A stretch of 7,921 bases of DNA from Akkermansia sp. (lineage in GTDB: Bacteria > Verrucomicrobiota > Verrucomicrobiia > Verrucomicrobiales > Akkermansiaceae): NCBI GenBank assembly GCA_017379255.1, contig JAFNWZ010000445.1:1-7921 (forward strand), given 5' to 3'. The translations under genes and the position numbers were made by a program. Shown one piece after another: positions 1 to 6,686 of the stretch. The notes below the pieces were generated by a model. That model saw only the letters and a program-made list of their open reading frames with translations, did no database searches and was not told the DNA's origin. Position 1 is the first letter of the stretch. Each line of letters starts with the position of its first letter.

Positions 1-74
1 ACAAGAATTTGAAAGCAGTTCTAATGAAACTTTGGGACACATGTGATTTGCCGGAGCGGAGGTTCTTGAAAATC

Positions 75-103
75 TTGACATGTGTATGTATTTGCGGTAT
101 GGT
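75..103 (+). promoter_or_regulatory. Sigma70-like promoter for the rRNA methyltransferase gene
   Basis: A perfect -35 hexamer TTGACA (75-80) is followed after 17 bp by TATGGT (98-103), a 4/6 match to TATAAT. The predicted transcription start is about 109-111, only a few bases before the ATG at 114. The 1-74 stretch upstream holds no gene I can support. It contains an 8-bp palindrome CACATGTG (38-45), whose ACATGTG core recurs at 78-84 across the -35 element. Confidence 0.6.
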
Positions 104-113
104 AGCGCGCGTT

Positions 114-1298
114 ATGGCAGGTCTTATCATTGCGCCTAAGGCGCGAATTTTTCATGGTCACGATTGGGTGTATGGCACAGAGGTGCGCACGGTGTTCGGG
201 AATCCCCAGCCTGGAGATGTAGTGCTGCTCAAAGACCAGCGCGACCGTTACCTCGGCTCTGCCATGTATAACCCCCATTCGCAGATTGTGGCGCGCCGCT
301 TCTCCCGCCGCAAGCAGGATCTCGACCGCGATTTCTTTGCGCGCCGTATATCCCAGGCGGCTATGCTGCGTGAGCGCTGGCTGCCCGGTGAGGAAATGAT
401 GCGCCTGGTGTGGAGCGAGAGCGATGGTCTGCCTGGCCTGATTGTGGACCGCTACGCCGGTGTGCTGGTGGTGCAGACGCTGACCATGGCCATGTACCAG
501 CGCCTGGGCCTTATCAAGGATATTCTAAACGATTTGTTCCAGCCGCGCACCATCATTGTGCGCAATGATTCCCCCATGCTGGCGGCAGAGGGAATCGAGC
601 CGGAAACCTATGTGGCCATGGGCGGACAGCCGGAGCCCTTTGTGGCCACTGGCCGCGGTATCAAGTTCATGGTGGATCTGGCCACCGGCCAGAAGACGGG
701 GCTGTATCTCGACCAGCTGCAGAATTACCAGGAAGTGGCCCGCCTGGCCCGTGGTCGCCGTGTGCTTGACTGCTTCTGCAACCAGGGTGGTTTTGCGCTG
801 GCCTGTGCCAAGGCTGGTGCCGCCAGTGTGACGGCGGTGGATATTTCGGAGGAAGCTATTTCTTCTGTACGCAAGAATGCAGAGCTTAACGGTGTGGAGA
901 TTGAGGCTGTGGCAGAGAATGCCTTTGATTTCCTGAAACGCGAGAGCGACAAGGTTCGCAATGGCGCCGACCCGAAGTGGGACCTCATCATCCTTGACCC
1001 GCCCAGCTTTACGCGCAACAAGAAGAGCCTGAACGGAGCTCTGCGTGGTTATAAGGAAATCCACCTGCGCGCCATGCAGATGCTGCCGCTCGGTGGTGTG
1101 CTTTCCACGTTCAGCTGCTCCCACCACATCAGCGCCGATTTATTCAAACAGACCATTTGTGATGCCGCGGTGGACGGCCATTGCACGCTGCGCCAGACGC
1201 ATGTGCACGGCCAGAGCCCCGACCACCCGATTCTGCTCAACATTCCCGAAACGGAGTACCTGAAGGGCTTCAGTTTTGAAATGGTGCCCGGTAGATAA
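114..1298 (+). CDS. rlmI: RlmI-type class I SAM-dependent 23S rRNA (cytosine-5) methyltransferase
   Basis: Cytoplasmic enzyme predicted to transfer a methyl group from S-adenosylmethionine to a cytosine of 23S rRNA (C1962 in E. coli). With the start at 114 the protein is 394 aa, close to E. coli RlmI (about 396). It has an N-terminal PUA-like RNA-binding domain (about 1-80, with the GHDWVY signature at 15-20), a central EEHEE-like region, the family motif TGQKTGLYLDQ (191-201), SAM motif I VLDCFCNQGG (217-226), an acidic VDIS strand end, DPPSF (295-299) and a C-terminal SCS (334-336), where a Cys is expected in this family. The open frame extends back to 9, but those 35 extra residues match no PUA domain and contain the promoter at 75-103, so 114 is preferred. 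There is no Shine-Dalgarno sequence. The family assignment is solid. The exact target base is inferred, since paralogues modify other sites. Confidence 0.85.
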   Translation: MAGLIIAPKARIFHGHDWVYGTEVRTVFGNPQPGDVVLLKDQRDRYLGSAMYNPHSQIVARRFSRRKQDLDRDFFARRISQAAMLRERWLPGEEMMRLVWSESDGLPGLIVDRYAGVLVVQTLTMAMYQRLGLIKDILNDLFQPRTIIVRNDSPMLAAEGIEPETYVAMGGQPEPFVATGRGIKFMVDLATGQKTGLYLDQLQNYQEVARLARGRRVLDCFCNQGGFALACAKAGAASVTAVDISEEAISSVRKNAELNGVEIEAVAENAFDFLKRESDKVRNGADPKWDLIILDPPSFTRNKKSLNGALRGYKEIHLRAMQMLPLGGVLSTFSCSHHISADLFKQTICDAAVDGHCTLRQTHVHGQSPDHPILLNIPETEYLKGFSFEMVPGR

Positions 1299-1308
1299 GG
1301 GAATTTCC

Positions 1309-1336
1309 TTGCAAAAAAATCTGCGTGTGCTAAGCT
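1309..1336 (+). promoter_or_regulatory. Probable promoter for the tandem NodB gene
   Basis: TTGCAA (1309-1314), a 16-bp spacer starting with an A-run, then TAAGCT (1331-1336). The -10 ends 9 bp before the ATG at 1346, so transcription would start about 3-4 bases before the start codon. The -10 is a weak match. The regular placement relative to the neighbouring genes is the main support. The 47-bp gap after the methyltransferase gene shows no clear terminator. Confidence 0.4.
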
Positions 1337-1345
1337 GCTGTATAC

Positions 1346-3457
1346 ATGAAGCTGAGCTGCACATGGATGGGTGTTCTGGTCCTGCCGCTGCTTTGCTGGC
1401 CTTTGCCGGCAAGGGCAGAGGGTGGTGCAGAGCCTGCGCCTGCCGCTGCTCAGAATCCTGTTGTCAAACCAGGGCAGGTGGCGGTGCTGGGCTATGGCAG
1501 CTTTGCCTCCGGCGAAGGTATGCCGGGCATCACGGCCACTACTTTTCTGGCGCAGATGTCATATCTGAAAGAGCAGGGGATTACACCTGTTTCGCTGGGG
1601 CAGTTCATCCGCTGGCACCGGGGAGAGGATTCATTGCCAGAGCGCAGCGTGCTTATTACGCTGGATGAGGCTGATGTAAGTACCTATTCGGTGGCTTATC
1701 CGGTGCTCAAGGAGTATGGTTTTCCCTTTGTCGTATTTGCAGATGGCCGCAATCTGCAGGAGGGCGGGGCGACTCTCGGCCCTTCGCGCCTGAATGCCAT
1801 GCGCCGCGCTGGTGCCAGCATCGGCAGCTGCAGCATGACTCGCCCGCAGGCCTGTGACTGGGTGTTTGCTTCGGAAAGCGGCCCGGAGGCTTCGTTCAAG
1901 TTTGCCGAGCGGGAGCTGGGGCTGTCTGCCCAGCGGATAACGGCCTGTTTCGGCAGCTGTGAGGCATTTTCCTATCCGCGCGGATACGCCAATGCTGATA
2001 TGATGGAGAATCTTGCCATTTACGGCTACCGCGTGGCGTTTGGCCGGCGCGAGGGCAAGGTGCAGCATGATACACCGGCCTACATGCTCAACCGCTACAT
2101 GGTGCGGGATATGGAGGCTTTTGCCCGCGCGGTGAATTTTGGTGCTCCTGAGCAGAATTCTGCCATTCTGCAGCAGGTTCGTAATGTGGCAAACCGCCGT
2201 GTTTCTGAATCTCCTGATGTGGAGGTGGTTTCGCCTGGAAATACCATGCTGGGGGGCGCTCTGGTAACGGTGAATGCGGCAGCGGTGGATGCCGTCCAGC
2301 CACCGCTGCCTCCGGTGGTAGAGTTTGACCCCTCTTCTGTAGCGGCTGCTCCCCAGCCGCCTGTGGAGGCGCCGGCGCCGGAAGTGCCAGTGCAGGAGCC
2401 GGAGGAAGAGGAAACCCCGGTTGCGGATTTGAAGGACCCGGTTCTGCAGCCGCGCCCGGTGAGCACGTTGCCTGCCGCTGGCGCGCTGGAAAGGCGGGAG
2501 GAAAATGGCGACTGGGTGACGCGTGAATTCAATCAGCCGCTGGTGCCCCGTGAGCAGACGCGTGTAGCGGTGCTGGGGTATCATGATTTCAGCAATACCC
2601 GCCCGGCGACAGAAATGTGCCTGCGTACAGCAGAGTTCTGCCAGCAGATGCAGTATATCCAGGATGCCGGGATTGCGGTTATCACCATGCAGGATTTCCA
2701 GGAGTGGATGCAGGGAACGCGGACGCTTCCTGAGCGTTGTGTGCTGATTACCATAGATGATGGCTGGATTAATGTCTACACCGAGGCGTTCCCCATTCTG
2801 AAAGCCTATGGCTACCCGTTCACGCTGTATCTGTATACCGATTTCCTGGGGGGCAAGGGGCTTTCTATGTCTCATGAGCAAATCAGGGAAATGATGAACA
2901 GCGGCGCCTCGGTCGGCAGTCACTCGGCTTCGCATCCCTATCCCAGCAAATGGAAGGCACTGCCGCCGGATTCTCCTGAGCATGCCGCATTGCTGCAGAA
3001 GGAAATCCCCGATTCCATTACAACACTTCGGGAACTTTTTGGTAATTGCAGCACATTCTGTTATCCGGGGGGCTACCATACACCGCAGATGCAGGAAAGC
3101 TTACGCACCCATGGCGTTGGAATGGCGTTCACCGTCGTTGAAAAGAAAGTAACCACGCAGACTGACCCGTTGCTGGTGAACCGTTACATGGTGTTTGGCA
3201 ATGATCCTCGCATTTTCCGACGCGCTGTCAATTTTGATGATGTGGCAGGTGTGAAACCCACGGCGCAGGGAATTACCGAGGCTCGCGCCCGTGCCCGTGC
3301 ATTCTACCCGAAGGCATTTGAAAAACTGGGCTCCATTATCACGCTGCCGGAGGATGACGCTCCGCTGCCGCCCGCTGTCATGACGCCGTCGCAGCCCTCT
3401 ACCCCGCCCGTGCTGGAGGACATTCCTGCCCCGGAATACACCCGGCTTCCGCAGTGA
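1346..3457 (+). CDS. Secreted tandem NodB-domain polysaccharide deacetylase (first domain degenerate)
   Basis: A 703-aa exported protein of the NodB/CE4 superfamily, whose members remove N-acetyl groups from cell-surface or peptidoglycan sugars using a metal. Residues 1-24 form a Sec signal peptide (hydrophobic core, then PARA|E); the LPLLC stretch is not a proper lipobox. Two related domains follow. Domain 1 (about 45-268) has TLDEAD (105-110) where TxDDG is expected and SCSMTR (161-166) in place of SHxxxH, so the metal-binding Asp and both His are lost. Domain 2 (about 405-632) keeps TIDDG (469-473; D471 base, D472 metal) and SHSASH (525-530; H526, H530), plus FCYPGGY (571-577) and NRYMV (612-616), a style closer to the PgaB/IcaB group. 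Domain 1 retains the matching FSYPRGY and NRYMV, showing an internal duplication. A Pro/Glu-rich linker (about 316-375) joins the domains and a Pro-rich tail ends the protein. The start lacks a Shine-Dalgarno. The substrate is unknown; peptidoglycan or an exopolysaccharide is plausible. Confidence 0.82.
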   Translation: MKLSCTWMGVLVLPLLCWPLPARAEGGAEPAPAAAQNPVVKPGQVAVLGYGSFASGEGMPGITATTFLAQMSYLKEQGITPVSLGQFIRWHRGEDSLPERSVLITLDEADVSTYSVAYPVLKEYGFPFVVFADGRNLQEGGATLGPSRLNAMRRAGASIGSCSMTRPQACDWVFASESGPEASFKFAERELGLSAQRITACFGSCEAFSYPRGYANADMMENLAIYGYRVAFGRREGKVQHDTPAYMLNRYMVRDMEAFARAVNFGAPEQNSAILQQVRNVANRRVSESPDVEVVSPGNTMLGGALVTVNAAAVDAVQPPLPPVVEFDPSSVAAAPQPPVEAPAPEVPVQEPEEEETPVADLKDPVLQPRPVSTLPAAGALERREENGDWVTREFNQPLVPREQTRVAVLGYHDFSNTRPATEMCLRTAEFCQQMQYIQDAGIAVITMQDFQEWMQGTRTLPERCVLITIDDGWINVYTEAFPILKAYGYPFTLYLYTDFLGGKGLSMSHEQIREMMNSGASVGSHSASHPYPSKWKALPPDSPEHAALLQKEIPDSITTLRELFGNCSTFCYPGGYHTPQMQESLRTHGVGMAFTVVEKKVTTQTDPLLVNRYMVFGNDPRIFRRAVNFDDVAGVKPTAQGITEARARARAFYPKAFEKLGSIITLPEDDAPLPPAVMTPSQPSTPPVLEDIPAPEYTRLPQ

Positions 3458-3465
3458 TTTTTTTT
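3432..3465 (+). terminator. Possible intrinsic terminator overlapping the NodB gene stop
   Basis: An inverted repeat CGGAA (3432-3436) / TTCCG (3447-3451) with a 10-nt loop lies 6 bp before a run of eight T (3458-3465) that begins right after the TGA stop. The stem is short and set back from the T-run, so this is a weak candidate. The T-run is the better part of the evidence. Confidence 0.3.
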
Positions 3466-3490
3466 CTCATCGGTAACACATGTTTTGTAG

Positions 3491-3519
3491 TGGACATTCC
3501 GGGATGCTCCCGGTATAAT
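3491..3519 (+). promoter_or_regulatory. Strong sigma70-like promoter for the dynamin-like GTPase gene
   Basis: TGGACA (3491-3496; 5/6 match), a 17-bp spacer and a perfect TATAAT (3514-3519). The predicted transcription start is about 3525-3527, giving a leader of about five bases before the ATG at 3531. No Shine-Dalgarno is present. This is the best-looking promoter in the window. Confidence 0.75.
3499..3513 (+). promoter_or_regulatory. Perfect dyad filling the promoter spacer (candidate operator)
   Basis: CCGGGA (3499-3504), loop TGC, TCCCGG (3508-3513). The dyad occupies almost the whole 17-bp spacer and its right arm abuts the -10 hexamer. A dimeric regulator bound here would block RNA polymerase, or, as with MerR-type activators, act from the spacer. 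No regulator gene is adjacent, so the role is inference from position only. Confidence 0.35.
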
Positions 3520-3530
3520 GCCTCGTCCTT

Positions 3531-5174
3531 ATGTTGAAACGCTGTTACAGGGCTCAGGAGAGTCTGGTGCGCTATTGGGCGCAGCAGGCGGTGGAGCTGT
3601 GTGCAGATATTGACGATGAAGGACTTAACGAGGCGAAAGATGCCGTTGAACACTCCATCGAACAGATGGCGCGCGATTGCCGCGTGGTCATGATTGGCGC
3701 ATCGGGCAGCGGTAAATCCGAGCTGCTGGCCGGCATGGTGGGCAGCCCGGTGCTGGCAAAGGTGGCACCGGTGCACCACTACCTGCGCTGGCGCTATCTG
3801 AACACCGGTGGAAATGCGGATTATTGCCGCTATCTGGCAGAACCCCGTATCGCCGGGTTGGAGCTGGTCAATACCCGCGGGTGTGAAGAGCCCGCTGTGG
3901 CAGAGGCGGTTGCCCCGCTCCTGCCCGGGGCAGATGCCGTGGTGGCGGTGGTGGATGCCCGCCATGTGCAAAGCTCACCCGTGTGGGAAATGCTGGCACC
4001 GCTGCCAGAGGAGGGTGGCCCGGCATGTCTGGTTGCGCTCACGCATACCGATGCGCTCGACGCGGAACATACCGTGACGCTGAGTGATAAAGTGCGCGCC
4101 TTGTGCCGCGAGCGCGTGGGCCGCGTGCTGCCCGTGTTCCAGCTCAACCCCACGAATGCAGCCCTGGCTGCGGATTTGGGGACCCGCGTCACAGAAGCCA
4201 TGGAAGGCTCTTCCGGAGGTCTCCGCGCGGCCATTCGCGAGGTGATGCGCCGCGGCTCAGACCTTCTGTACAAACAGGGCAGTGTGCTCAAAGCCCGTGA
4301 TGCCGTAGCCCGCACGGACAGTGGTTTCCTGCAGGGAATTGAACAGGAAATAGACAATTTCCAGACCCGCCAGATGCAGGGAGTGCGCAACTGCATGCTC
4401 AACTATGCAGGCGCTGCCCAGCGCAGCATGCCGCTGCTGTTGCAGCACTTGCGCCGCAGTCTGGGGTGGATTCTTTCTCCTGCGACCCTTATCCGCCTGG
4501 AGTCATACGGCGCTGCATCGGAAAACTTATATTACCGCCTGGTGCTGGATGACGTGGCACACCAGCAGGAAGAGCTGGATAAGCAGTTTGTTGTCTCCTG
4601 CGGCGGGCATTGGCGCAGTGTGCGCCCGCGTATGAAGCAGACGCTGCAGTGCGAAATCGGTGAGTTCCCGGCAGAACAGCTGGAGACCGAGCTCAGCCAG
4701 CTGCGCAGCCGCATGAAGAGCCCGGTTTACGAGCCGTTCCGCTATCTCAAAATCCGCAGTGCCTTTTCTTCTCTCTTTAAGCGCCAGGTGGACTGGATGC
4801 GCTTCTTTGTGGTGTGCCTGGGCATGTCACTCATTCTGGCCGGTGTGCTGGGGCTGCTTTCGCTGGACATGCTGGCCGCCGTGGCCTTGTGCATTGCGGC
4901 GTTTTTCTGGGTGCTTGGTTCATGTATCCACCTGGTTGTGGTGCGTAAGATATACGCCATCATCAAAACCTGCGCAGAGCCGCTCCATGAGCGGATGCTG
5001 GAGCAGATGGCTGTACTGGTGCAGGATATGATTGTTTCCCGCGTGGCGGCATACCGCCGCCTGTACACGGAGCCTCGCCAGAAAGTGGCTTCGTATGAGA
5101 CTTCGCTCGCGCCGCTCCAGCAGCGCCAGAGCGAGATTTTCCGCCAGCTCCGCTCTGCTGCACCCCGTGTATAA
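3531..5174 (+). CDS. Dynamin-like membrane-associated GTPase with C-terminal two-TM hairpin
   Basis: A 547-aa protein with an N-terminal P-loop GTPase domain and a helical stalk ending in a membrane hairpin. G1 is GASGSGKS (56-63) after the strand RVVMI. The G3 position reads LVNTRG (112-117), so the usual DxxG Asp is Asn. G4 is THTD (171-174) at the end of strand CLVAL, like the TKxD of dynamin and septin-type GTPases. Residues about 240-410 look mostly helical. Two hydrophobic helices (about 424-443 and 447-471) are separated by a short LSLD turn, followed by an amphipathic C-terminal helix region to 547. This arrangement resembles bacterial dynamin-like proteins and mitofusins, which bind and remodel membranes; no signal peptide, so the GTPase domain should be cytoplasmic. 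The gene starts from its own promoter at 3491-3519 and ends 9 nt before rarA. I do not recognise a named family, and a generic two-TM P-loop NTPase is the alternative. Confidence 0.65.
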   Translation: MLKRCYRAQESLVRYWAQQAVELCADIDDEGLNEAKDAVEHSIEQMARDCRVVMIGASGSGKSELLAGMVGSPVLAKVAPVHHYLRWRYLNTGGNADYCRYLAEPRIAGLELVNTRGCEEPAVAEAVAPLLPGADAVVAVVDARHVQSSPVWEMLAPLPEEGGPACLVALTHTDALDAEHTVTLSDKVRALCRERVGRVLPVFQLNPTNAALAADLGTRVTEAMEGSSGGLRAAIREVMRRGSDLLYKQGSVLKARDAVARTDSGFLQGIEQEIDNFQTRQMQGVRNCMLNYAGAAQRSMPLLLQHLRRSLGWILSPATLIRLESYGAASENLYYRLVLDDVAHQQEELDKQFVVSCGGHWRSVRPRMKQTLQCEIGEFPAEQLETELSQLRSRMKSPVYEPFRYLKIRSAFSSLFKRQVDWMRFFVVCLGMSLILAGVLGLLSLDMLAAVALCIAAFFWVLGSCIHLVVVRKIYAIIKTCAEPLHERMLEQMAVLVQDMIVSRVAAYRRLYTEPRQKVASYETSLAPLQQRQSEIFRQLRSAAPRV

Positions 5175-5175
5175 T
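5170..5175 (+). promoter_or_regulatory. Perfect -10 hexamer overlapping the GTPase stop codon, before rarA
   Basis: TATAAT (5170-5175) contains the TAA stop of the GTPase gene (5172-5174) and ends 8 bp before the rarA ATG. I see no recognisable -35 at 15-19 bp upstream. If active, transcription would begin about two bases before the ATG. It could instead be chance, with rarA read through from the upstream gene. Confidence 0.35.
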
Positions 5176-5183
5176 CCGCCGCT

Positions 5184-6542
5184 ATGCAATACGAGCTCTT
5201 TACACCGCATGGCGAAACGCCCCAGCCCCCGGTATCGGAAACGCAGCAGATGCCCCTGGCTGCCCGCATGCGCCCGGAATCACTGGCAGACGTGGCAGGG
5301 CAGAAACACTTGCTCGCCGAAGGTAAATTGCTGCGCCGTGCGATTGAAACCGACCGCTTCTCATCGCTTATCTTCTACGGCCCTCCTGGTGTAGGCAAGA
5401 CAACCCTGGCCTATGTGATTGCCCGCTGCACCAGTGCGTTTTTTGTGATGCTCAACGGCGTGGAATCCAACGTGAGCGAAATTCGCGCCAAGATAGAGGA
5501 AGCCCGCAGCCGCATGGCGGTGCACGGGCAGAAAACCATCCTCTTTGTGGATGAGCTGCACCGCTTCAACAAAGCGCAGCAGGATGTGCTGCTGCCGCAC
5601 CTGGAGCGCGGCACGGTGCGTTTCATCGGCGCAACGACGGAGAATCCGTACTTTGCCATCAATTCGGCCATGCTTTCCCGCTCCCAGATTTTTCCGCTGG
5701 AGCCGGTGCCGGATTCGGAGATAGTGGCGCTGCTGCGCCGTGCTGCGGCAGATGAAGAACGCGGCCTGGGCAAATTGCCGCTGCAGCTGGATGCCGAGGC
5801 GCTGGAGCATATTGCCCTCAAGGCCGATGGCGATGCCCGCAAAGCGCTGACCGCGCTGGAGGTGGCGGCTCTCTCCACCGCCCCGGGGGCAGATGGCGTG
5901 GTGCATGTGACCCTGCCTGTGGCAGAGGAATCCATCCAGAAAAAGGCGGTGAAGTATGACCGCGCCGGCGATGGCCATTATGATACGATTTCTGCCTTTA
6001 TCAAATCCATGCGCGGCAGCGACCCGGATGCCGCCCTGTACTGGCTGGCGTTCATGCTGAATGCCGGGGAGGATATCCGCTTCATTGCCCGCCGCCTGGT
6101 CATCTGCGCCAGCGAGGATGTGGGACTGGCGGATTCCAACGCCCTGCGTGTGGCCATGGATGCGGCCCGCGCTGCTGAAATGCTGGGCATGCCCGAAGCC
6201 CGCATTCCGCTGGCGCATGCCACGGTGTACATCGCCACCGCTCCTAAGAGCAATTCCGCCTACGCGGGGGTGAACGCCGCCCTTCAGGACGTGAAGGAAG
6301 GCCGCACCCTCGCTGTGCCCGACCACCTGGCCACCCCCACGCGCAAGAAGCTGGCGAAGCTGCGCGGTGTGGCAGAGGAAGCTACGCAGTATAAATACGC
6401 GCATGATTTTGATGACAATTTTGTTCCCCAGGCCTATCTGCCGGAGGGGCGCGTCTATTACCACCCCACCACCAATGGCCTGGAGCTGCGCATCGCCGAG
6501 CGCATGGAATACCTGCGCCAGCGCCGCGAACAGGGGCATTGA
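5184..6542 (+). CDS. rarA: Replication-associated recombination protein A (AAA+ ATPase RarA/MgsA)
   Basis: A 452-aa cytoplasmic AAA+ ATPase of the RarA/MgsA/WRNIP1 family (E. coli RarA about 447 aa), related to clamp-loader subunits and RuvB, that works as a tetramer at stalled replication forks. The family entry motif PLAARMRP and the VAGQKHLL segment lie at about 24-45. Walker A is GPPGVGKT (66-73), Walker B with the DELH box is FVDELHRF (121-128), sensor 1 lies in GATTENP (149-155) and sensor 2 in GDARKAL (216-222, R219). The C-terminal helical tetramerisation domain spans about 260-440 and includes SMRGSDPDAALYWLA and ASEDVGLAD. Residues 2-6, QYELF, resemble a sliding-clamp binding peptide. 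All expected motifs are intact. The gene starts 9 nt after the GTPase stop with no Shine-Dalgarno, and is followed by a terminator hairpin at 6555-6571. Confidence 0.95.
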   Translation: MQYELFTPHGETPQPPVSETQQMPLAARMRPESLADVAGQKHLLAEGKLLRRAIETDRFSSLIFYGPPGVGKTTLAYVIARCTSAFFVMLNGVESNVSEIRAKIEEARSRMAVHGQKTILFVDELHRFNKAQQDVLLPHLERGTVRFIGATTENPYFAINSAMLSRSQIFPLEPVPDSEIVALLRRAAADEERGLGKLPLQLDAEALEHIALKADGDARKALTALEVAALSTAPGADGVVHVTLPVAEESIQKKAVKYDRAGDGHYDTISAFIKSMRGSDPDAALYWLAFMLNAGEDIRFIARRLVICASEDVGLADSNALRVAMDAARAAEMLGMPEARIPLAHATVYIATAPKSNSAYAGVNAALQDVKEGRTLAVPDHLATPTRKKLAKLRGVAEEATQYKYAHDFDDNFVPQAYLPEGRVYYHPTTNGLELRIAERMEYLRQRREQGH

Positions 6543-6554
6543 GTTTCCCGTCCG

Positions 6555-6571
6555 TCCGAAGGTCGGATTTT
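6555..6571 (+). terminator. Intrinsic terminator downstream of rarA
   Basis: A hairpin TCCGA (6555-6559), loop AGG, TCGGA (6563-6567) is followed immediately by TTTT (6568-6571) and GTT. It starts 12 bp after the rarA stop. The stem is only 5 bp, but it is perfect and sits directly on the T-run. Confidence 0.5.
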
Positions 6572-6572
6572 G

Positions 6573-6615
6573 TTCCCTATGGTGCATAGCCTAAGATAAT
6601 GGCGTCCATAGGGAA
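6573..6615. repeat. 10-bp inverted repeat with a competing inner hairpin
   Basis: TTCCCTATGG (6573-6582) and CCATAGGGAA (6606-6615) are perfect inverted copies separated by 23 bp. Inside, CTATG (6577-6581) can also pair with CATAG (6585-6589) across a GTG loop, so the two foldings exclude each other. On the minus strand the arms frame a 10-codon reading frame, ATG at 6609 to TAG at 6577. The location is the middle of the rarA/recombinase intergenic region. It could be a protein-binding dyad, an RNA switch or part of a dispersed repeat; the sequence does not decide. Confidence 0.5.
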
Positions 6616-6635
6616 AACTCCTGCGTTCTCAGGTG

Positions 6636-6654
6636 AAAACGCGGCTGCGCCGCG
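6636..6654 (-). terminator. Tandem minus-strand terminator, third (distal) copy
   Basis: Read on the minus strand, CGCGGC (from 6654), loop GCA, GCCGCG (to 6640) forms a perfect 6-bp GC stem followed directly by TTTTCAC (complement of 6633-6639). It is the last of three hairpin-TTTTCAC units downstream of the recombinase gene. Confidence 0.5.
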
Positions 6655-6658
6655 AGTG

Positions 6659-6682
6659 AAAAGTGAAAACAGGCGTTGTCTG
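6659..6682 (-). terminator. Tandem minus-strand terminator, second copy
   Basis: On the minus strand, CAGAC (from 6682), loop AAC, GCCTG (to 6670) forms a 5-bp stem with one mismatched or wobble position depending on strand. It is followed by two T-runs, TTTTCAC and TTTTCAC (complement of 6656-6669). This is the weakest hairpin of the three but it keeps the same spacing and the same tail. Confidence 0.4.
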
Positions 6683-6686
6683 AGTG

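Noticed and set aside
9..113. N-terminal extension of the methyltransferase from the ATG at 9 or 99
   Set aside because: The extra residues do not resemble the PUA domain start, the resulting protein would exceed the family length, and a TTGACA-17-TATGGT promoter lies inside this stretch.
1631..3079. Long minus-strand open frame (482 aa) opposite the NodB gene
   Set aside because: It is Arg/His-rich with no recognisable domain, and the plus-strand frame has a signal peptide and two NodB domains. Long antisense frames are expected in GC-rich genes.
5361..6587. Minus-strand open frame (408 aa) opposite rarA
   Set aside because: No motif and a composition typical of a shadow frame, while rarA on the plus strand has every expected AAA+ motif.
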